NCBI RefSeq assembly: GCF_003957375.1
Contig: NZ_CP025473.1
Coordinates: forward strand, 372,001 to 436,000
Reading direction: 5' to 3'
Length of the DNA: 64,000 nt
Source: Enterococcus mundtii
Lineage (GTDB): Bacteria > Bacillota > Bacilli > Lactobacillales > Enterococcaceae
Below are positions 27,444 through 37,123 of the stretch, piece after piece (positions within the stretch are counted from its first letter, which is position 1; the number at the start of each line of letters is the position of its first letter). A program made the position numbers and the translations under genes. Below the pieces are notes generated by a model, which saw only the letters and a program-made list of their open reading frames with translations, did no database searches and was not told where the DNA came from.

Positions 27444-28049
27444 ATGAAGTTGACGGTAAAAGAGATCCAAGCATGGCTTAACCGCTTTGCTGAAGAGATC
27501 AAAGAGAAAAAAGCGTATCTAAGTGATTTAGATACCCCCATTGGCGATGGGGATCATGGGAATAATATGGGAAGAGGTGTGACAGCCTATGAAGTAGCTT
27601 TTCAACAGGGGGCACCTGACACTATTAGTGATACGTTCAAGATGTTCTCTATGGCGATGATTTCTAAAGTGGGAGGCGCTTCGGGTCCTCTTTACGGTTC
27701 TGCGTTTATGAACTTGATGAAAGCGACAAAAGGAGTAGAGCAGATCGATTCACAGGAACAATTAGGTGAGATCATCCGTGAAGGAGCGAACGGCATCCAA
27801 GCAAGAGGAAAAGCGGAACAAGAAGATAAAACCATGTTAGATGTTTGGTTCCCTGTAGCTGAAGCACTAACCGCAGGCAATCTGACGAAAGAAGTAATTG
27901 AGCAAGCAAAAGAACACACAGCAGAATTAGTCGCGAAAAAAGGACGTGCTTCTTATTTAGGTGAACGTTCAATCGGACATATTGATCCTGGTGCGGCATC
28001 TAGTGCCATCTTGTTTACTACGTTATTAGAAATAATCGACGAAATATAA
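27444..28049 (+). CDS. dhaL: Dihydroxyacetone kinase subunit DhaL
   Basis: Nucleotide-binding subunit of PTS-dependent dihydroxyacetone kinase, 201 residues. The ATG at 27444 is 8 nt after AAAGGA; two earlier ATG codons overlap that site. The Mg-ADP motif TPIGDGDHGNNMGRG is at residues ~28-42, and GHIDPGAASSAIL near the C-terminus is typical. DhaL keeps ADP bound and is rephosphorylated by DhaM, so without a working DhaM the complex would be inactive. A dispersed hairpin repeat follows the gene. Confidence 0.93.
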   Translation: MKLTVKEIQAWLNRFAEEIKEKKAYLSDLDTPIGDGDHGNNMGRGVTAYEVAFQQGAPDTISDTFKMFSMAMISKVGGASGPLYGSAFMNLMKATKGVEQIDSQEQLGEIIREGANGIQARGKAEQEDKTMLDVWFPVAEALTAGNLTKEVIEQAKEHTAELVAKKGRASYLGERSIGHIDPGAASSAILFTTLLEIIDEI

Positions 28050-28092
28050 AAGGTGGGTGAAAAAAGTTTCTAACCTAGGGAAAAGGAGGTTA

Positions 28093-28300
28093 TGACAGAA
28101 GTATCTAGCTCCGAGAAATAAGTCGAGAGACTCGAAAATTGTTCGTCAAATTTTTGAGATTCTTGGCTTATTTCTGAAGGGATTGCTTCTGGAACACTGT
28201 TTACAAGAGGTTGTGAAAGGCGCGATCAGCACAGAGGCATAAGAAAGAAAAATAGAAAATGGTTCTTTCATTTTTTATTTTTTATTCCTTCTTTCTAAAA
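28093..28300. repeat. Dispersed hairpin repeat, one full and one partial unit
   Basis: GACAGAAGTATCTAGCTCCG starts a unit whose stem pairs AAATAAG with CTTATTT and CTCGAAAATT with AAATTTTTGAG. It ends GGAACACTGTTTACAAGAGG followed by TTGTGAAAG (28190-28219), the same block as the rhamnose-operon array. A second, diverged unit (28220-28300, AATAGAAAATGGTTCTTTCA) follows directly. Lies downstream of dhaL. Confidence 0.75.
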
Positions 28301-28554
28301 TAATTTTTAATACCTATAACAATATAACAGCTGTTTGAATTATTAACGTAACGACAATTATGTAATTAAAATAATGGTACATGCAAGATGCGTGCAATAA
28401 GAAAAACATTTTCAACAAATCGAGCGGTAAATGCCCCTATATTCTAGCGATGGAATCAATAAAGGCTTCTTCAATTCAATCAATTTCCGCCTATTTCAAG
28501 ATTAAAAAGCGACGTTATTTTTTGTCGTTCGAATGATCAAGAAAAATTTTTTTG

Positions 28555-28583
28555 TTGACAAAAAAAACAGTGCGTTCTAAGAT
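28555..28583 (+). promoter_or_regulatory. Promoter of the tyrS T-box transcript
   Basis: TTGACA (28555-28560), 17-bp spacer, TAAGAT (28578-28583). Transcription should start near 28590, directly before the T-box leader. Confidence 0.8.
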
Positions 28584-28589
28584 AGGAGA

Positions 28590-28829
28590 TAGATGAATAA
28601 GGAATTAGACGATGAATAAAACGAAGTAGTGGGTAAAGCCAATGTTTCAGAAAGCTAGTGGTTGCTGTGAACTAGTACATGCTTTAGCGCGAATTACATT
28701 TTAGGAGTCTATGGCATGAAGCCACGCGACAGCGTTAAATGTTAGAGAGATATGTTTGGGAAACAAGCATATAATTTGGGTGGTACCGCGAATTTTCGTC
28801 CCTTGACTTGATTGTCAAGGGATTTTTTT
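28590..28829 (+). promoter_or_regulatory. Tyrosine T-box leader
   Basis: The T-box sequence GGGTGGTACCGCG is at 28778-28790, followed by the terminator TCCCTTGAC / GTCAAGGGA and T7 (28799-28829). The specifier codon is probably TAC (28676-28678) in AACTAGTACATGC, which matches tRNA-Tyr. Uncharged tRNA-Tyr would stabilise the antiterminator and switch tyrS on when tyrosine is scarce. Confidence 0.93.
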
Positions 28830-28901
28830 GTTGTCTGCCCGTTAATAAATGACATGCTGGCAGGGACCTGCTTTCATAAAAAAGATATGGAGGGAAATGT
28901 T

Positions 28902-30158
28902 ATGAATATTATTGATGAATTAACTTGGCGTGATGCCATTAACCAACAAACCAACGAAGAAAGACTTCGCGAGCTTGTTGAAGAAAAGAGTATCTCGCTT
29001 TACTGTGGTGTCGATCCAACAGGAGATTCGATGCATATTGGGCATTTGATCCCGTTTATGATGATGAAAAGATTCCAATTAGCAGGGCATCATCCATACA
29101 TCTTGATTGGTGGAGGAACTGGAACGATCGGTGACCCAAGTGGACGTACAAGTGAACGTGTTTTACAAACGATGGAACAAGTCCAACATAATGTGGATGC
29201 ACTAACGAACCAAATGCGTAAACTGTTTGGGAAAGATGCCAACATCACATTCGTGAACAACTATGACTGGTTATCAAATATTTCTTTATTAGAATTTTTA
29301 AGAGACTACGGAAAGAATTTCAACATCAATACGATGTTAGCAAAAGATATCGTGGCAAGTCGTTTGGAAGTCGGAATTTCATTTACCGAATTTACTTACC
29401 AAATCTTGCAATCGATCGACTTCTTGCACTTACACAGAACATACGATGTGCAATTACAGATCGGTGGAGCTGACCAATGGGGAAACATCACTGCTGGTTT
29501 AGATCTGATTCGTAAATTGGAAGGACCAGAAGCGGAAGCCTTTGGGTTGACGATTCCATTGATGCTAAAAGCAGATGGAACAAAGTTCGGAAAAACTGCC
29601 GGTGGGGCAATCTGGCTAGATCCTGAAAAAACATCCCCTTACGAATTCTACCAATTCTGGTTGAATCAAGATGATCGGGATGTTGTGAAATACTTGAAAT
29701 TCTTTACTTTCTTATCACAAGAAGAAATCAATGAATTAGCGAAAAAAGTGGAGACAGAACCTGAAAAACGTGAAGCACAACGCCGTTTAGCAGAAGAAGT
29801 GACACGTTTTGTCCACAGCGAAGAAGACTTACAAGAAGCGCAAAAAATCACAGCTGCATTGTTCTCTGGAAATATCAAAGAACTAAATGCGTCAGAAATC
29901 GAACAAGGCTTTGGAAACATGCCGAATGTAGAGATTTCAAGTACCCCTGAAAATATCGTGGAACTACTTGTTTCCACAAAAATCGAGCCATCAAAACGTC
30001 AAGCGCGTGAAGATGTGTCGAACGGAGCTATAAGTATTAACGGTGATCGCGTAACCGATTTAAATTTTGTCATTGATCCAGCTACAGAATTTGATGGTAA
30101 ATTCGTAGTGATCAGAAAAGGGAAAAAACGCTACTTTTTGGCCAAAGTAGTTGATTAG
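28902..30158 (+). CDS. tyrS: Tyrosyl-tRNA synthetase linked to the tyramine cluster
   Basis: Class I aminoacyl-tRNA synthetase of 418 residues; the ATG at 28902 follows GGAGG. The HIGH signature appears as HIGHLIP (~residue 48) and the KMSKS-equivalent as KFGKT (~residue 230). A C-terminal S4 RNA-binding domain follows (~residues 350-418). It is the extra TyrS that precedes tyrosine decarboxylase in tyramine-forming enterococci. The T-box makes it respond to tyrosine starvation, so it may act as a local gauge of tyrosine. A terminator separates it from the decarboxylase. Confidence 0.95.
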   Translation: MNIIDELTWRDAINQQTNEERLRELVEEKSISLYCGVDPTGDSMHIGHLIPFMMMKRFQLAGHHPYILIGGGTGTIGDPSGRTSERVLQTMEQVQHNVDALTNQMRKLFGKDANITFVNNYDWLSNISLLEFLRDYGKNFNINTMLAKDIVASRLEVGISFTEFTYQILQSIDFLHLHRTYDVQLQIGGADQWGNITAGLDLIRKLEGPEAEAFGLTIPLMLKADGTKFGKTAGGAIWLDPEKTSPYEFYQFWLNQDDRDVVKYLKFFTFLSQEEINELAKKVETEPEKREAQRRLAEEVTRFVHSEEDLQEAQKITAALFSGNIKELNASEIEQGFGNMPNVEISSTPENIVELLVSTKIEPSKRQAREDVSNGAISINGDRVTDLNFVIDPATEFDGKFVVIRKGKKRYFLAKVVD

Positions 30159-30262
30159 AATTTAGTAATTTTTTACCTTGTAAAAGGTCTATTCCATTAC
30201 AAAATTCCAATTTTTGAAACTTATCCTAATAGTTACGTCGGTTGTCGTTAATACAATCATGA

Positions 30263-30299
30263 GGAGGGAATTTACATTTGTAAATTCCCTCCTTTTTTT
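30263..30299 (+). terminator. Terminator between tyrS and the decarboxylase gene
   Basis: Perfect 13-bp stem GGAGGGAATTTAC / GTAAATTCCCTCC around ATTT, followed by T7. Confidence 0.93.
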
Positions 30300-30375
30300 A
30301 ATTTTTATTAATTGTACCAACAATTCAAACAATTAAAAACATTAAAATGAAATGAGAAAAATAGAAAAAGTGATA

Positions 30376-30404
30376 TTTACAGAAATAAAAAACAGGTGTA
30401 ATCT
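30376..30404 (+). promoter_or_regulatory. Promoter of the tyrosine decarboxylase operon
   Basis: TTTACA (30376-30381), 17-bp spacer, TAATCT (30399-30404), 44 bp before the start codon. Confidence 0.65.
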
Positions 30405-30448
30405 AAGCCTCGACAAAATTTAAAAAATTATTTTAGGAGGGTTTCTAA

Positions 30449-32323
30449 ATGGAATCAAAGGTAAATGATTTAAATTTAAATGCACTATTCATTGGAGACA
30501 AAGCAGAGAATGGCCAAATCTATAAAGCTTTGTTAAATGAATTAGTGGACGAACACTTAGGATGGCGTCAAAATTATATGCCACAAGATATGCCGATCAT
30601 TACGCCGGAAGAAAAAAGCAGTGAAAGCTTTGCGCACACGATCAATAAAACAAAAGATGTGTTAGCTGAAATCTCTACGCGGATGCGCACACACTCTGTC
30701 CCATGGCATAATGCAGGTCGTTATTGGGGTCATATGAACTCTGAAACATTGATGCCATCGTTATTAGCCTATAATTTTGCGATGTTATGGAATGGAAATA
30801 ACGTCGCATATGAATCTTCTCCAGCAACAAGTCAAATGGAAGAAGAAGTCGGAATGGAATTTGCTACATTGATGGGGTACAAAAATGGCTGGGGCCATAT
30901 CGTGGCAGATGGCTCGTTAGCAAATTTAGAAGGTCTTTGGTATGCCCGTAACATCAAATCTTTACCCCTTGCGATGAAAGAAGTGACACCTGAATTGGTT
31001 TCAGGTCAAACAGATTGGGAATTAATGAATCTTTCAACTCGGGAAATCATCGATCTGTTAGATCAAGTGCCAGAAAAAATCGATGAGATCAAAGCACATT
31101 CTGCACGCAGTGGAAAACATCTTCAACAATTAGGTAAATGGTTAGTCCCACAAACAAAACACTATTCTTGGTTGAAGGCAGCAGATATTATTGGTGTCGG
31201 TCTAGATCAAGTCATCCCAGTACCTGTTGATCATAATTATCGCATGGATATCAATGAACTTGAAGCAATCATCCGTGAGTTGGCTGCTGAACAAATCCCA
31301 GTATTAGGCGTTGTAGGAGTTGTTGGTTCTACCGAAGAAGGAGCAATTGATGAAATCGACAAAATCGTTGCATTACGTCGGGAGCTAGAAAAAGAAGGCA
31401 TTTACTTCTATCTACACGTCGACGCTGCTTACGGTGGTTACGGACGTGCGATCTTCCTTGATGAAAACAATGAATTCATCCCATTTGACCAATTGAAAGA
31501 AGTACACGCAAAACATCATGTCTTCACAGAAAATAAAGATTATCTTTTAGAAGAAGTACATCGCGCGTATCAAGCAATTGAAGAAGCAGAATCAGTAACG
31601 ATCGATCCACATAAAATGGGCTATGTTCCTTACTCTGCTGGGGGAATTGTAATCAAAGACATTCGTATGCGTGATGTGATCTCTTACTTTGCAACGTACG
31701 TATTTGAAAAAGGTGCAGATATCCCAGCATTGCTTGGTGCTTATATCCTAGAAGGATCAAAAGCTGGAGCAACTGCCGCAAGTGTTTGGGCAGCACATCA
31801 TGTACTACCGCTTAATGTGACTGGTTATGGCAAATTGATGGGCGCATCAATTGAAGGCGCACATCGTTTCTTCCACTTCTTGAACAATTTAACCTTCAAA
31901 GTAGGGGATAAAGAAATCGAAGTGCATCCATTGACTTATCCGGATTTCAATATGGTCGATTACGTATTCAAAGAAAAAGGCAATAATGATCTGGTAGCAA
32001 TGAACCAATTGAATCATGATGTATATGATTATTCTTCTTATGTCAAAGGAAGCATCTATGGCAATGAATTCTTGACATCCCATACAGACTTTGCAATTCC
32101 AGATTATGGCAACAGCCCATTACAATTTGTAAAACAATTAGGATTTACAGAAGAAGAATGGGAACGTGCTGGAAAAGTCACAGTCTTGCGTGCCAGTGTC
32201 ATGACGCCTTATATGAATAAAGCAGAACATTTTGAAGAATATGCAGAAAAAATCAAAGCAGCGCTTCAAAGCAAACTAGAAAAAATCTATGCAGATCAGT
32301 TAGTGGCAAACGAAACAAAATAA
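30449..32323 (+). CDS. tdcA: Tyrosine decarboxylase
   Basis: PLP-dependent group II decarboxylase of 624 residues that converts L-tyrosine to tyramine and CO2, consuming a cytosolic proton. The PLP lysine lies in [16 protein letters not shown] at residue ~389, and the cofactor region [11 protein letters not shown] is near residue 325. Length and motifs match enterococcal TDC. AGGAGG lies 8 nt before the ATG. With TyrP it forms an acid-resistance and proton-motive-force module, and makes the strain a likely tyramine producer. It also often accepts phenylalanine and L-DOPA in this genus, which is family knowledge, not seen here. Confidence 0.97.
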   Translation: MESKVNDLNLNALFIGDKAENGQIYKALLNELVDEHLGWRQNYMPQDMPIITPEEKSSESFAHTINKTKDVLAEISTRMRTHSVPWHNAGRYWGHMNSETLMPSLLAYNFAMLWNGNNVAYESSPATSQMEEEVGMEFATLMGYKNGWGHIVADGSLANLEGLWYARNIKSLPLAMKEVTPELVSGQTDWELMNLSTREIIDLLDQVPEKIDEIKAHSARSGKHLQQLGKWLVPQTKHYSWLKAADIIGVGLDQVIPVPVDHNYRMDINELEAIIRELAAEQIPVLGVVGVVGSTEEGAIDEIDKIVALRRELEKEGIYFYLHVDAAYGGYGRAIFLDENNEFIPFDQLKEVHAKHHVFTENKDYLLEEVHRAYQAIEEAESVTIDPHKMGYVPYSAGGIVIKDIRMRDVISYFATYVFEKGADIPALLGAYILEGSKAGATAASVWAAHHVLPLNVTGYGKLMGASIEGAHRFFHFLNNLTFKVGDKEIEVHPLTYPDFNMVDYVFKEKGNNDLVAMNQLNHDVYDYSSYVKGSIYGNEFLTSHTDFAIPDYGNSPLQFVKQLGFTEEEWERAGKVTVLRASVMTPYMNKAEHFEEYAEKIKAALQSKLEKIYADQLVANETK

Positions 32324-32344
32324 ATGTAAATCTTTTTATGAACG

Positions 32345-32410
32345 AAGAGAAAGTAAGTAGAATGGGCGCTCATTTCTCGTTCAAAACGAATAATGAGCCT
32401 CCTTTCTCTT
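32345..32410 (+). other. Long stem-loop between tdcA and tyrP
   Basis: AAGAGAAAG pairs with CTTTCTCTT and GCGCTCATT with AATGAGC across a loop, with internal bulges and no T-run. It could set relative expression of tdcA and tyrP by RNA processing or partial termination. Confidence 0.5.
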
Positions 32411-32563
32411 ATTGAATAATTCATGTTGACGTGCCTTTGAAGCTTGATGATCCAAGCAAAGAATACTCAAAGCACAAGTTGGCCATACGTTTGCTTTTAG
32501 TTGCTGTTAATGAAAAGTTTCAAAGACACGCCTATTTATTTATGAATAAGGAGAGTGTCAAAA

Positions 32564-33982
32564 TTGAGTAAAGCTCAAGTTAGTAAAATGGGGCTAGGAA
32601 CATTCATTGGGTTGACCATGGCGTTATGTGCCACTGTTCGTAGTATCCCAACATTGTCAGCTGTTGGTTGGACATTGATTTTTTACACGATTTTTGCCGT
32701 CTTGTTTTTTGCTGGACCCCTTTCAATGATTTCTGGGGAATTATCAACGATGCTGCCACAAGAAGGAGGCCCACAACTTTGGGTCAAAACAGCTCTAGGT
32801 AGTAAATGGGGATTTGTCGTTGCATGGTTACTTTGGGTGCAAATGTTCCCAGGAATGGTCATGGTCGCTTCTACCTTAGGTCCATTATTAGGGAATACGT
32901 TTGGGAACGCCGCTCTTGGCAACAATCACTATTTCGTTTTAGGGTGTATCTTAGTCATTTACTGGATCATCACCTTGCTCAACTTGAAGTTTGACATGGC
33001 GAAAGTTGGCGGGAATATTGGTGTTTGGTTGGGCGTTTATATTCCTGTGGTGATCATGTTTATTTTGGGGATCTTAGCGTTTTTCAAAGTGGGACTTGTT
33101 TCAAATGGCTATCTGGGGGATTTTTCATGGTCGAAAGCATTGCCTGATCTACAACACAGTGATTCATTGAAATATTTAGCAGGGATCACATTTATTTTTG
33201 TGGGAATCGAAATGAGCTCAGTGTATATGCCTCGTTTGAAAGATGCAACGAAGAACTATACTAAAGGGGTCTTTATTGCATTGATCGGACTAGTGTTATT
33301 GAATGTCATCAATGCCTTGTTTGTTGCAAATGTCGTCCCAGAAGGAACAATGGAATTGGCAAACATCACACAACCAGTATTGATCTATTGTGATATTTTA
33401 GGATTACCAACGTTCATCGGTAATATCTTCAGCTTTATGGTCTTTATTGGTGTGTTACTACAATTGTCTGCTTGGGTAACTGGACCTTCTAAAACGATCA
33501 TCCAAGTAGCACGTGAAGGATTCTTACCACCAAAATTTGGCTTCCATAAAGAAAATGAATATGGTGTTTCAAGAAATGTGGTATTGACGCAATCAGTAGT
33601 TATTTCCCTCTTTGCGTTACTTTATGGCGTCATGGATGATGTAAGTGCGGTCTTTCTTACATTGACGAATGCAACCACTGTGATTTATTGTATCGTCTAT
33701 CTGTTGATTGCTATATCTTTAGTGAAAATGAGAACTAGCCATCCAGAATTGCCTCGTCCTTATCGAATCGGTAAAAAAGGAAATGGCTTTGCGTGGCTGG
33801 TTAGCTGTATGCTGATGTTGGCAATTATCGCCGTTGTTGTTTCAACGTTAGGAACTTCAACGTTAGCGGATGCATTGCTTGTTGCGGTCATCGCGATCGT
33901 GATGTTTGTTATTCCGCTGATCATCAATCACGTGAAGAAAACAACCTGGTTGACTGAGGTTGAAGCAGACTTAAAAGAATAG
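32564..33982 (+). CDS. tyrP: Tyrosine/tyramine antiporter
   Basis: APC-superfamily transporter of about 472 residues with 12 hydrophobic segments, exchanging external tyrosine for internal tyramine. The probable start is TTG at 32564, 10 nt after AGGAG; a GTG at 32555 overlaps the ribosome site. Sequence beginning SKAQVSKMGLGTFIGLTMAL and the EGGPQLWVK loop match the tyramine-cluster permease family. The nhaC-type Na+/H+ antiporter gene that often follows tyrP in enterococci is not here; a terminator and a maltose locus follow instead. Confidence 0.93.
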   Translation: MSKAQVSKMGLGTFIGLTMALCATVRSIPTLSAVGWTLIFYTIFAVLFFAGPLSMISGELSTMLPQEGGPQLWVKTALGSKWGFVVAWLLWVQMFPGMVMVASTLGPLLGNTFGNAALGNNHYFVLGCILVIYWIITLLNLKFDMAKVGGNIGVWLGVYIPVVIMFILGILAFFKVGLVSNGYLGDFSWSKALPDLQHSDSLKYLAGITFIFVGIEMSSVYMPRLKDATKNYTKGVFIALIGLVLLNVINALFVANVVPEGTMELANITQPVLIYCDILGLPTFIGNIFSFMVFIGVLLQLSAWVTGPSKTIIQVAREGFLPPKFGFHKENEYGVSRNVVLTQSVVISLFALLYGVMDDVSAVFLTLTNATTVIYCIVYLLIAISLVKMRTSHPELPRPYRIGKKGNGFAWLVSCMLMLAIIAVVVSTLGTSTLADALLVAVIAIVMFVIPLIINHVKKTTWLTEVEADLKE

Positions 33983-34011
33983 TGGGGGAAACTCCCTCTT
34001 AGAGGATATAA

Positions 34012-34056
34012 AACAACACCTATGAAGAACTATTTTCTTCGTAGGTGTTGTTTTTC
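34012..34056 (+). terminator. Terminator after tyrP
   Basis: AACAACACCTATGAAGA pairs with TCTTCGTAGGTGTTGTT (one mismatch) across 7 nt, followed by a T-rich run. Confidence 0.88.
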
Positions 34057-34071
34057 TTAAAAAATCAAGAG

Positions 34072-34190
34072 CAAAAAAATAGAGCCGTCTCAACTTTTGG
34101 CCAAGTAGACGTGCTCTAAAGCTCCTATCGATGCCATCCGCTTTGAACGGACTACAGGGGGCATGTTAACGCATACCTATTTACCCACGT
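34072..34190 (-). ncRNA. Possible structured RNA ending in a terminator (minus strand)
   Basis: On the minus strand three adjacent hairpins can form: GGTATG/CATGCC with a 6-nt loop (34160-34177), ATGCC/GGCAT enclosing CCG/CGG (34131-34164, competing with the first), and AGAGC...GACGGCTCT (34081-34117). The last is followed by a T7 run, as in an intrinsic terminator. No reading frame explains this conserved-looking stretch, which lies between tyrP and malR outside any gene. No clear promoter was found, so it may be an sRNA, a 3'-UTR element or an element remnant. Confidence 0.35.
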
Positions 34191-34299
34191 TATAAGGGAT
34201 TTTTAGAAAAAATGGAAGAGATTTCATTTTTTTGATTATTTCTAATTAACTACAAATTTGGACTTATCGTTAGTGGATCAGTTGATTACTAGTAAAAAT

Positions 34300-34352
34300 A
34301 AATAGCAAAGTATCTTTTGTCCTAAGACAAGATGCTTTGCTATTTTTTTTTG
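34300..34352. terminator. Terminator after malR
   Basis: AAATAGCAAAGTATCTT pairs with AAGATGCTTTGCTATTT (one mismatch) around 12 nt, flanked by T-rich sequence on the plus side and ATTTATTTTTA on the minus side. Serves minus-strand malR. Confidence 0.75.
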
Positions 34353-34373
34353 ATTCGCCTAGGAATGGCTACC

Positions 34374-35390
34374 CTATTTTTCTTTCAATGGAACGACCGT
34401 TTCTCGTTTGATCAAACGATGGGGGATCACTAAGCGTACACCATTGCTCACTTCTTCATGGATCAGTTCTTGCAATTTTTGCATCGCGACTCGACCTAAC
34501 TCAGAGATATCGATGTCGATACTTGTTAAGTAAGGATGCATCAATGTAGAAAAAATCGAGTTATTGAAGCTGATCATCGAAAGGGTTTCCGGGATGATAT
34601 AGCCATACATTTGGGCGAGTTGCATCGTGCGTAAAGCAAAAATATCATCGATAACAACTAGCGCTGTCGCTTCAGCTTTTTTTAAGATCGTGTCAAAATC
34701 TAAGTAATCTTCAGCCTGTTCCAAAGTCACACTTGGTTGGGCACTCAGTCCTGCTAACATCATCGCTTTTTGATAACCGAAATAGCGTTCAAAGTATAAA
34801 CTTTCATGTGTTGTATTGGTCACGAAAAGAATATTTTTATGGCCATTATCGATCAAAAATTCGGTGGCTTGTTTTCCTAATAGTTGATTGTCGTTATCAA
34901 TGTAGATGATTTCGTTCTCATGATGATACGGTTGTCCGATCAGTGTGAACGGAATCTGTTGTTCATAAAGGTAATCGATGACTGGATCGTCACTATCGGA
35001 GTAGACTAGGATAAAACCATCAACTTGTTTTTGTAAATGCATACGCTGAACGTTCTCTAATAAGACGTCGAAACTTTTTGCGGTAGCAATAGCTGTTGTT
35101 ACACCGTGATGTCGTGCTTCTTCGTTGATTGCTTCCATGATTTCTAAATAAAACGGGTTGCCAAGACGCTCTTTGGAATCGAGTGGTGGAAGAATGACAC
35201 CTACAGCGCTTGATACACGTTTACCAAGATTTCTCGCTGTGATATTGGGAACATATCCTAGTTCATCCATGATTTTTCGTACTTTCTTTTTCGTTGTTTC
35301 GGAAATACTTGGATGGTCATTGATCACGCGAGAAACAGTAGATGTCGCTACGCCTGCTTTTTTTGCAACATCTTTCACTGTAATTGCCAT
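34374..35390 (-). CDS. malR: LacI-family maltose repressor
   Basis: Protein of 338 residues with a canonical LacI helix-turn-helix (VKDVAKKAGVATSTVSRVIND, residues 5-25) and a C-terminal sugar-binding domain. It lies 64 bp downstream of the epimerase gene in the same direction and is the last gene of the mapA-pgmB-epimerase unit. Two palindromic sites with the LacI-type core AACCGRTT lie in the mapA/malT promoter region, strongly suggesting it controls both directions. MalR identity is by context and family resemblance. Confidence 0.87.
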   Translation of the reverse strand: MAITVKDVAKKAGVATSTVSRVINDHPSISETTKKKVRKIMDELGYVPNITARNLGKRVSSAVGVILPPLDSKERLGNPFYLEIMEAINEEARHHGVTTAIATAKSFDVLLENVQRMHLQKQVDGFILVYSDSDDPVIDYLYEQQIPFTLIGQPYHHENEIIYIDNDNQLLGKQATEFLIDNGHKNILFVTNTTHESLYFERYFGYQKAMMLAGLSAQPSVTLEQAEDYLDFDTILKKAEATALVVIDDIFALRTMQLAQMYGYIIPETLSMISFNNSIFSTLMHPYLTSIDIDISELGRVAMQKLQELIHEEVSNGVRLVIPHRLIKRETVVPLKEK

Positions 35391-35454
35391 AAGTTAAATC
35401 ACCTTTCTTTTTCATCGTCCATCGTCTTGTTGAAACCAAGTTAAATCAAACTGG

Positions 35455-36465
35455 TTAAGTGAATGTACTAAATTCATAAGTTGTTTGGCTGACGCGTTCT
35501 TGTCCAGGTCGCAGCGTAATCGAGCCAAACTCCGGAAAATGAACGATATCTGGTATTTCTTGTGGTTCGATCGCTAAGCCAAAATGAGAATGCATGTGTT
35601 GACCGTTGATCTGTAAATCTGCATCGAACCCAGTTGTAGAAAATAATACCATACTTTTGTTCGTAGTTGCTATATTCATTTGGCGACCGGAAGCTTCTTC
35701 TGATAAAGTTAAGCTGTTTTTGGTGAGTTTAGGCGTATTTAATAAAAAAACGTCATCAAGACCTAAAGGATACTTGGATAAAATCTCTGTCACTGTATTT
35801 GATTCTTGAAAATTGATTGGTAAGTCCGCTTTGTCCAGGGTTTCCCCTGTAGGTAATTTGTCATGATCCAAAAGTAATAAGCTATCTAATTGAATCTGGA
35901 GTTGATGGGAATCAATATCACGTTTTCCATTTCCAGATAGATTGAAATAGGCATGATTTGTCGGGTTACAAATCGTTTCTACTACACTGTTGGCTTTAGT
36001 GATCATGACTAATCTATTTCCTTCTAATTGATAAGTCACAGTCGCGGTGATTGGTCCAGGATAACCTGAAAATGTATCTTTTAAATAAAAGACGACACCC
36101 ACTGCTTGAGGTGATTTGAATACTTCTACCTCCCAAAACTGAAAGGACCAGCCGTTTGTTCCGCCGTGGATATGATGCTTGCCATGATTTTTTTCTAGTC
36201 GGTGAGGTCCCCATTCACCGTTTCTGATCCTACCTGCCACTGGACCAACAGTTGCACCGAAAAAACTATGATCAGATAAAACATCTTGAAGATGGTCGTA
36301 AGAGAGTAAGATATTTTCCATTTTTCCCACTCTATCTACTGTGAATATTTGATGCAAGCGAGCACCATAATTGAGAAGAACGACTTCTAGCTCGTCGTTC
36401 TTCAATGTGATTTTTTTTAGATTTGTTTGTTTGATGGGGAGGACAGAAATGCTTGGTTCAGACAT
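35455..36465 (-). CDS. Aldose 1-epimerase (mutarotase)
   Basis: GalM-family enzyme of 336 residues that interconverts alpha and beta anomers of sugars. The catalytic pair is visible as His in [12 protein letters not shown] (~residue 180) and Glu in AIEPQEIPD (~residue 303); the substrate-binding HHIHGG is near residue 97. Maltose phosphorylase produces beta-glucose 1-phosphate and glucose, and acts on a particular anomer of maltose, so an epimerase in this operon probably supplies or removes anomers. It overlaps pgmB by 8 bp, so translation is coupled. Confidence 0.92.
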   Translation of the reverse strand: MSEPSISVLPIKQTNLKKITLKNDELEVVLLNYGARLHQIFTVDRVGKMENILLSYDHLQDVLSDHSFFGATVGPVAGRIRNGEWGPHRLEKNHGKHHIHGGTNGWSFQFWEVEVFKSPQAVGVVFYLKDTFSGYPGPITATVTYQLEGNRLVMITKANSVVETICNPTNHAYFNLSGNGKRDIDSHQLQIQLDSLLLLDHDKLPTGETLDKADLPINFQESNTVTEILSKYPLGLDDVFLLNTPKLTKNSLTLSEEASGRQMNIATTNKSMVLFSTTGFDADLQINGQHMHSHFGLAIEPQEIPDIVHFPEFGSITLRPGQERVSQTTYEFSTFT

Positions 36466-37123
36466 CTTTGCGCCAAACGTGTTGTAGATAGTCGAGTGTT
36501 AACGAAGACGTATCAGCGACGATCGGAATGTCCTCCCCAAGATCTTCCTTGCGTCCAATGCCTACAGGATAAGCGCCACTTGCAATGATCGCTTGGATGC
36601 CTGCTTTTGCATCTTCAATACCTAAACAATCAGTCGCCTCTAATCCGATTTCTTTGGCTGCTAATAAAAAGATATCAGGGGCGGGTTTGCCACTTGCTAC
36701 TTTGCTAGGATCAGCAATCGCATCAAAGTAATCCGCCAATTGCATTTTATCTAGTAAGAATGGCCCGTTTTTACTAGCAGAAGCTAAGGCGATCTTGATG
36801 CCAGCTTTCTTTAATTCTGTTAATAAAGGGACAATACCCGGAAATACGTCTGCTGGCGTGATTTCTTGAATCATTTCTAGATAATACTCATTTTTACGTT
36901 TGGCTAAAGCAGCGAATTCTTCGTTTGAAAAGACATTTTCTTTCTTTCCATAAGCAAGAAGCAATGTTAATGAATCTTCTCGGCTGACTCCTTTTAATTG
37001 TTCGTTGAAGTTTCGGTCGATTGAAATCCCGATTTCTTCACCAAGTTTTTTCCAGGCGCGATAATGGAATTCTGCTGTGTCGGTGATGACACCGTCTAAA
37101 TCAAATAGGACACCTTTAAACAT
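36458..37123 (-). CDS. pgmB: Beta-phosphoglucomutase
   Basis: HAD-superfamily mutase of 221 residues converting beta-glucose 1-phosphate to glucose 6-phosphate through beta-glucose 1,6-bisphosphate. The nucleophile and acid/base aspartates are in [18 protein letters not shown] (residues 7-24), the substrate-binding lysine region is [10 protein letters not shown], and the Mg2+ aspartates are in GIEDAKAGI. The ATG at 37123 follows AAGGA with 8-nt spacing and overlaps the mapA stop; an ATG at 37129 is too close. Acts directly after maltose phosphorylase. Confidence 0.95.
   Translation of the reverse strand: MFKGVLFDLDGVITDTAEFHYRAWKKLGEEIGISIDRNFNEQLKGVSREDSLTLLLAYGKKENVFSNEEFAALAKRKNEYYLEMIQEITPADVFPGIVPLLTELKKAGIKIALASASKNGPFLLDKMQLADYFDAIADPSKVASGKPAPDIFLLAAKEIGLEATDCLGIEDAKAGIQAIIASGAYPVGIGRKEDLGEDIPIVADTSSLTLDYLQHVWRKDV

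Noticed and set aside
34060-34260. Insertion-sequence remnant
   Set aside because: Translated pieces show no transposase motif and no terminal inverted repeats or target duplication were found.
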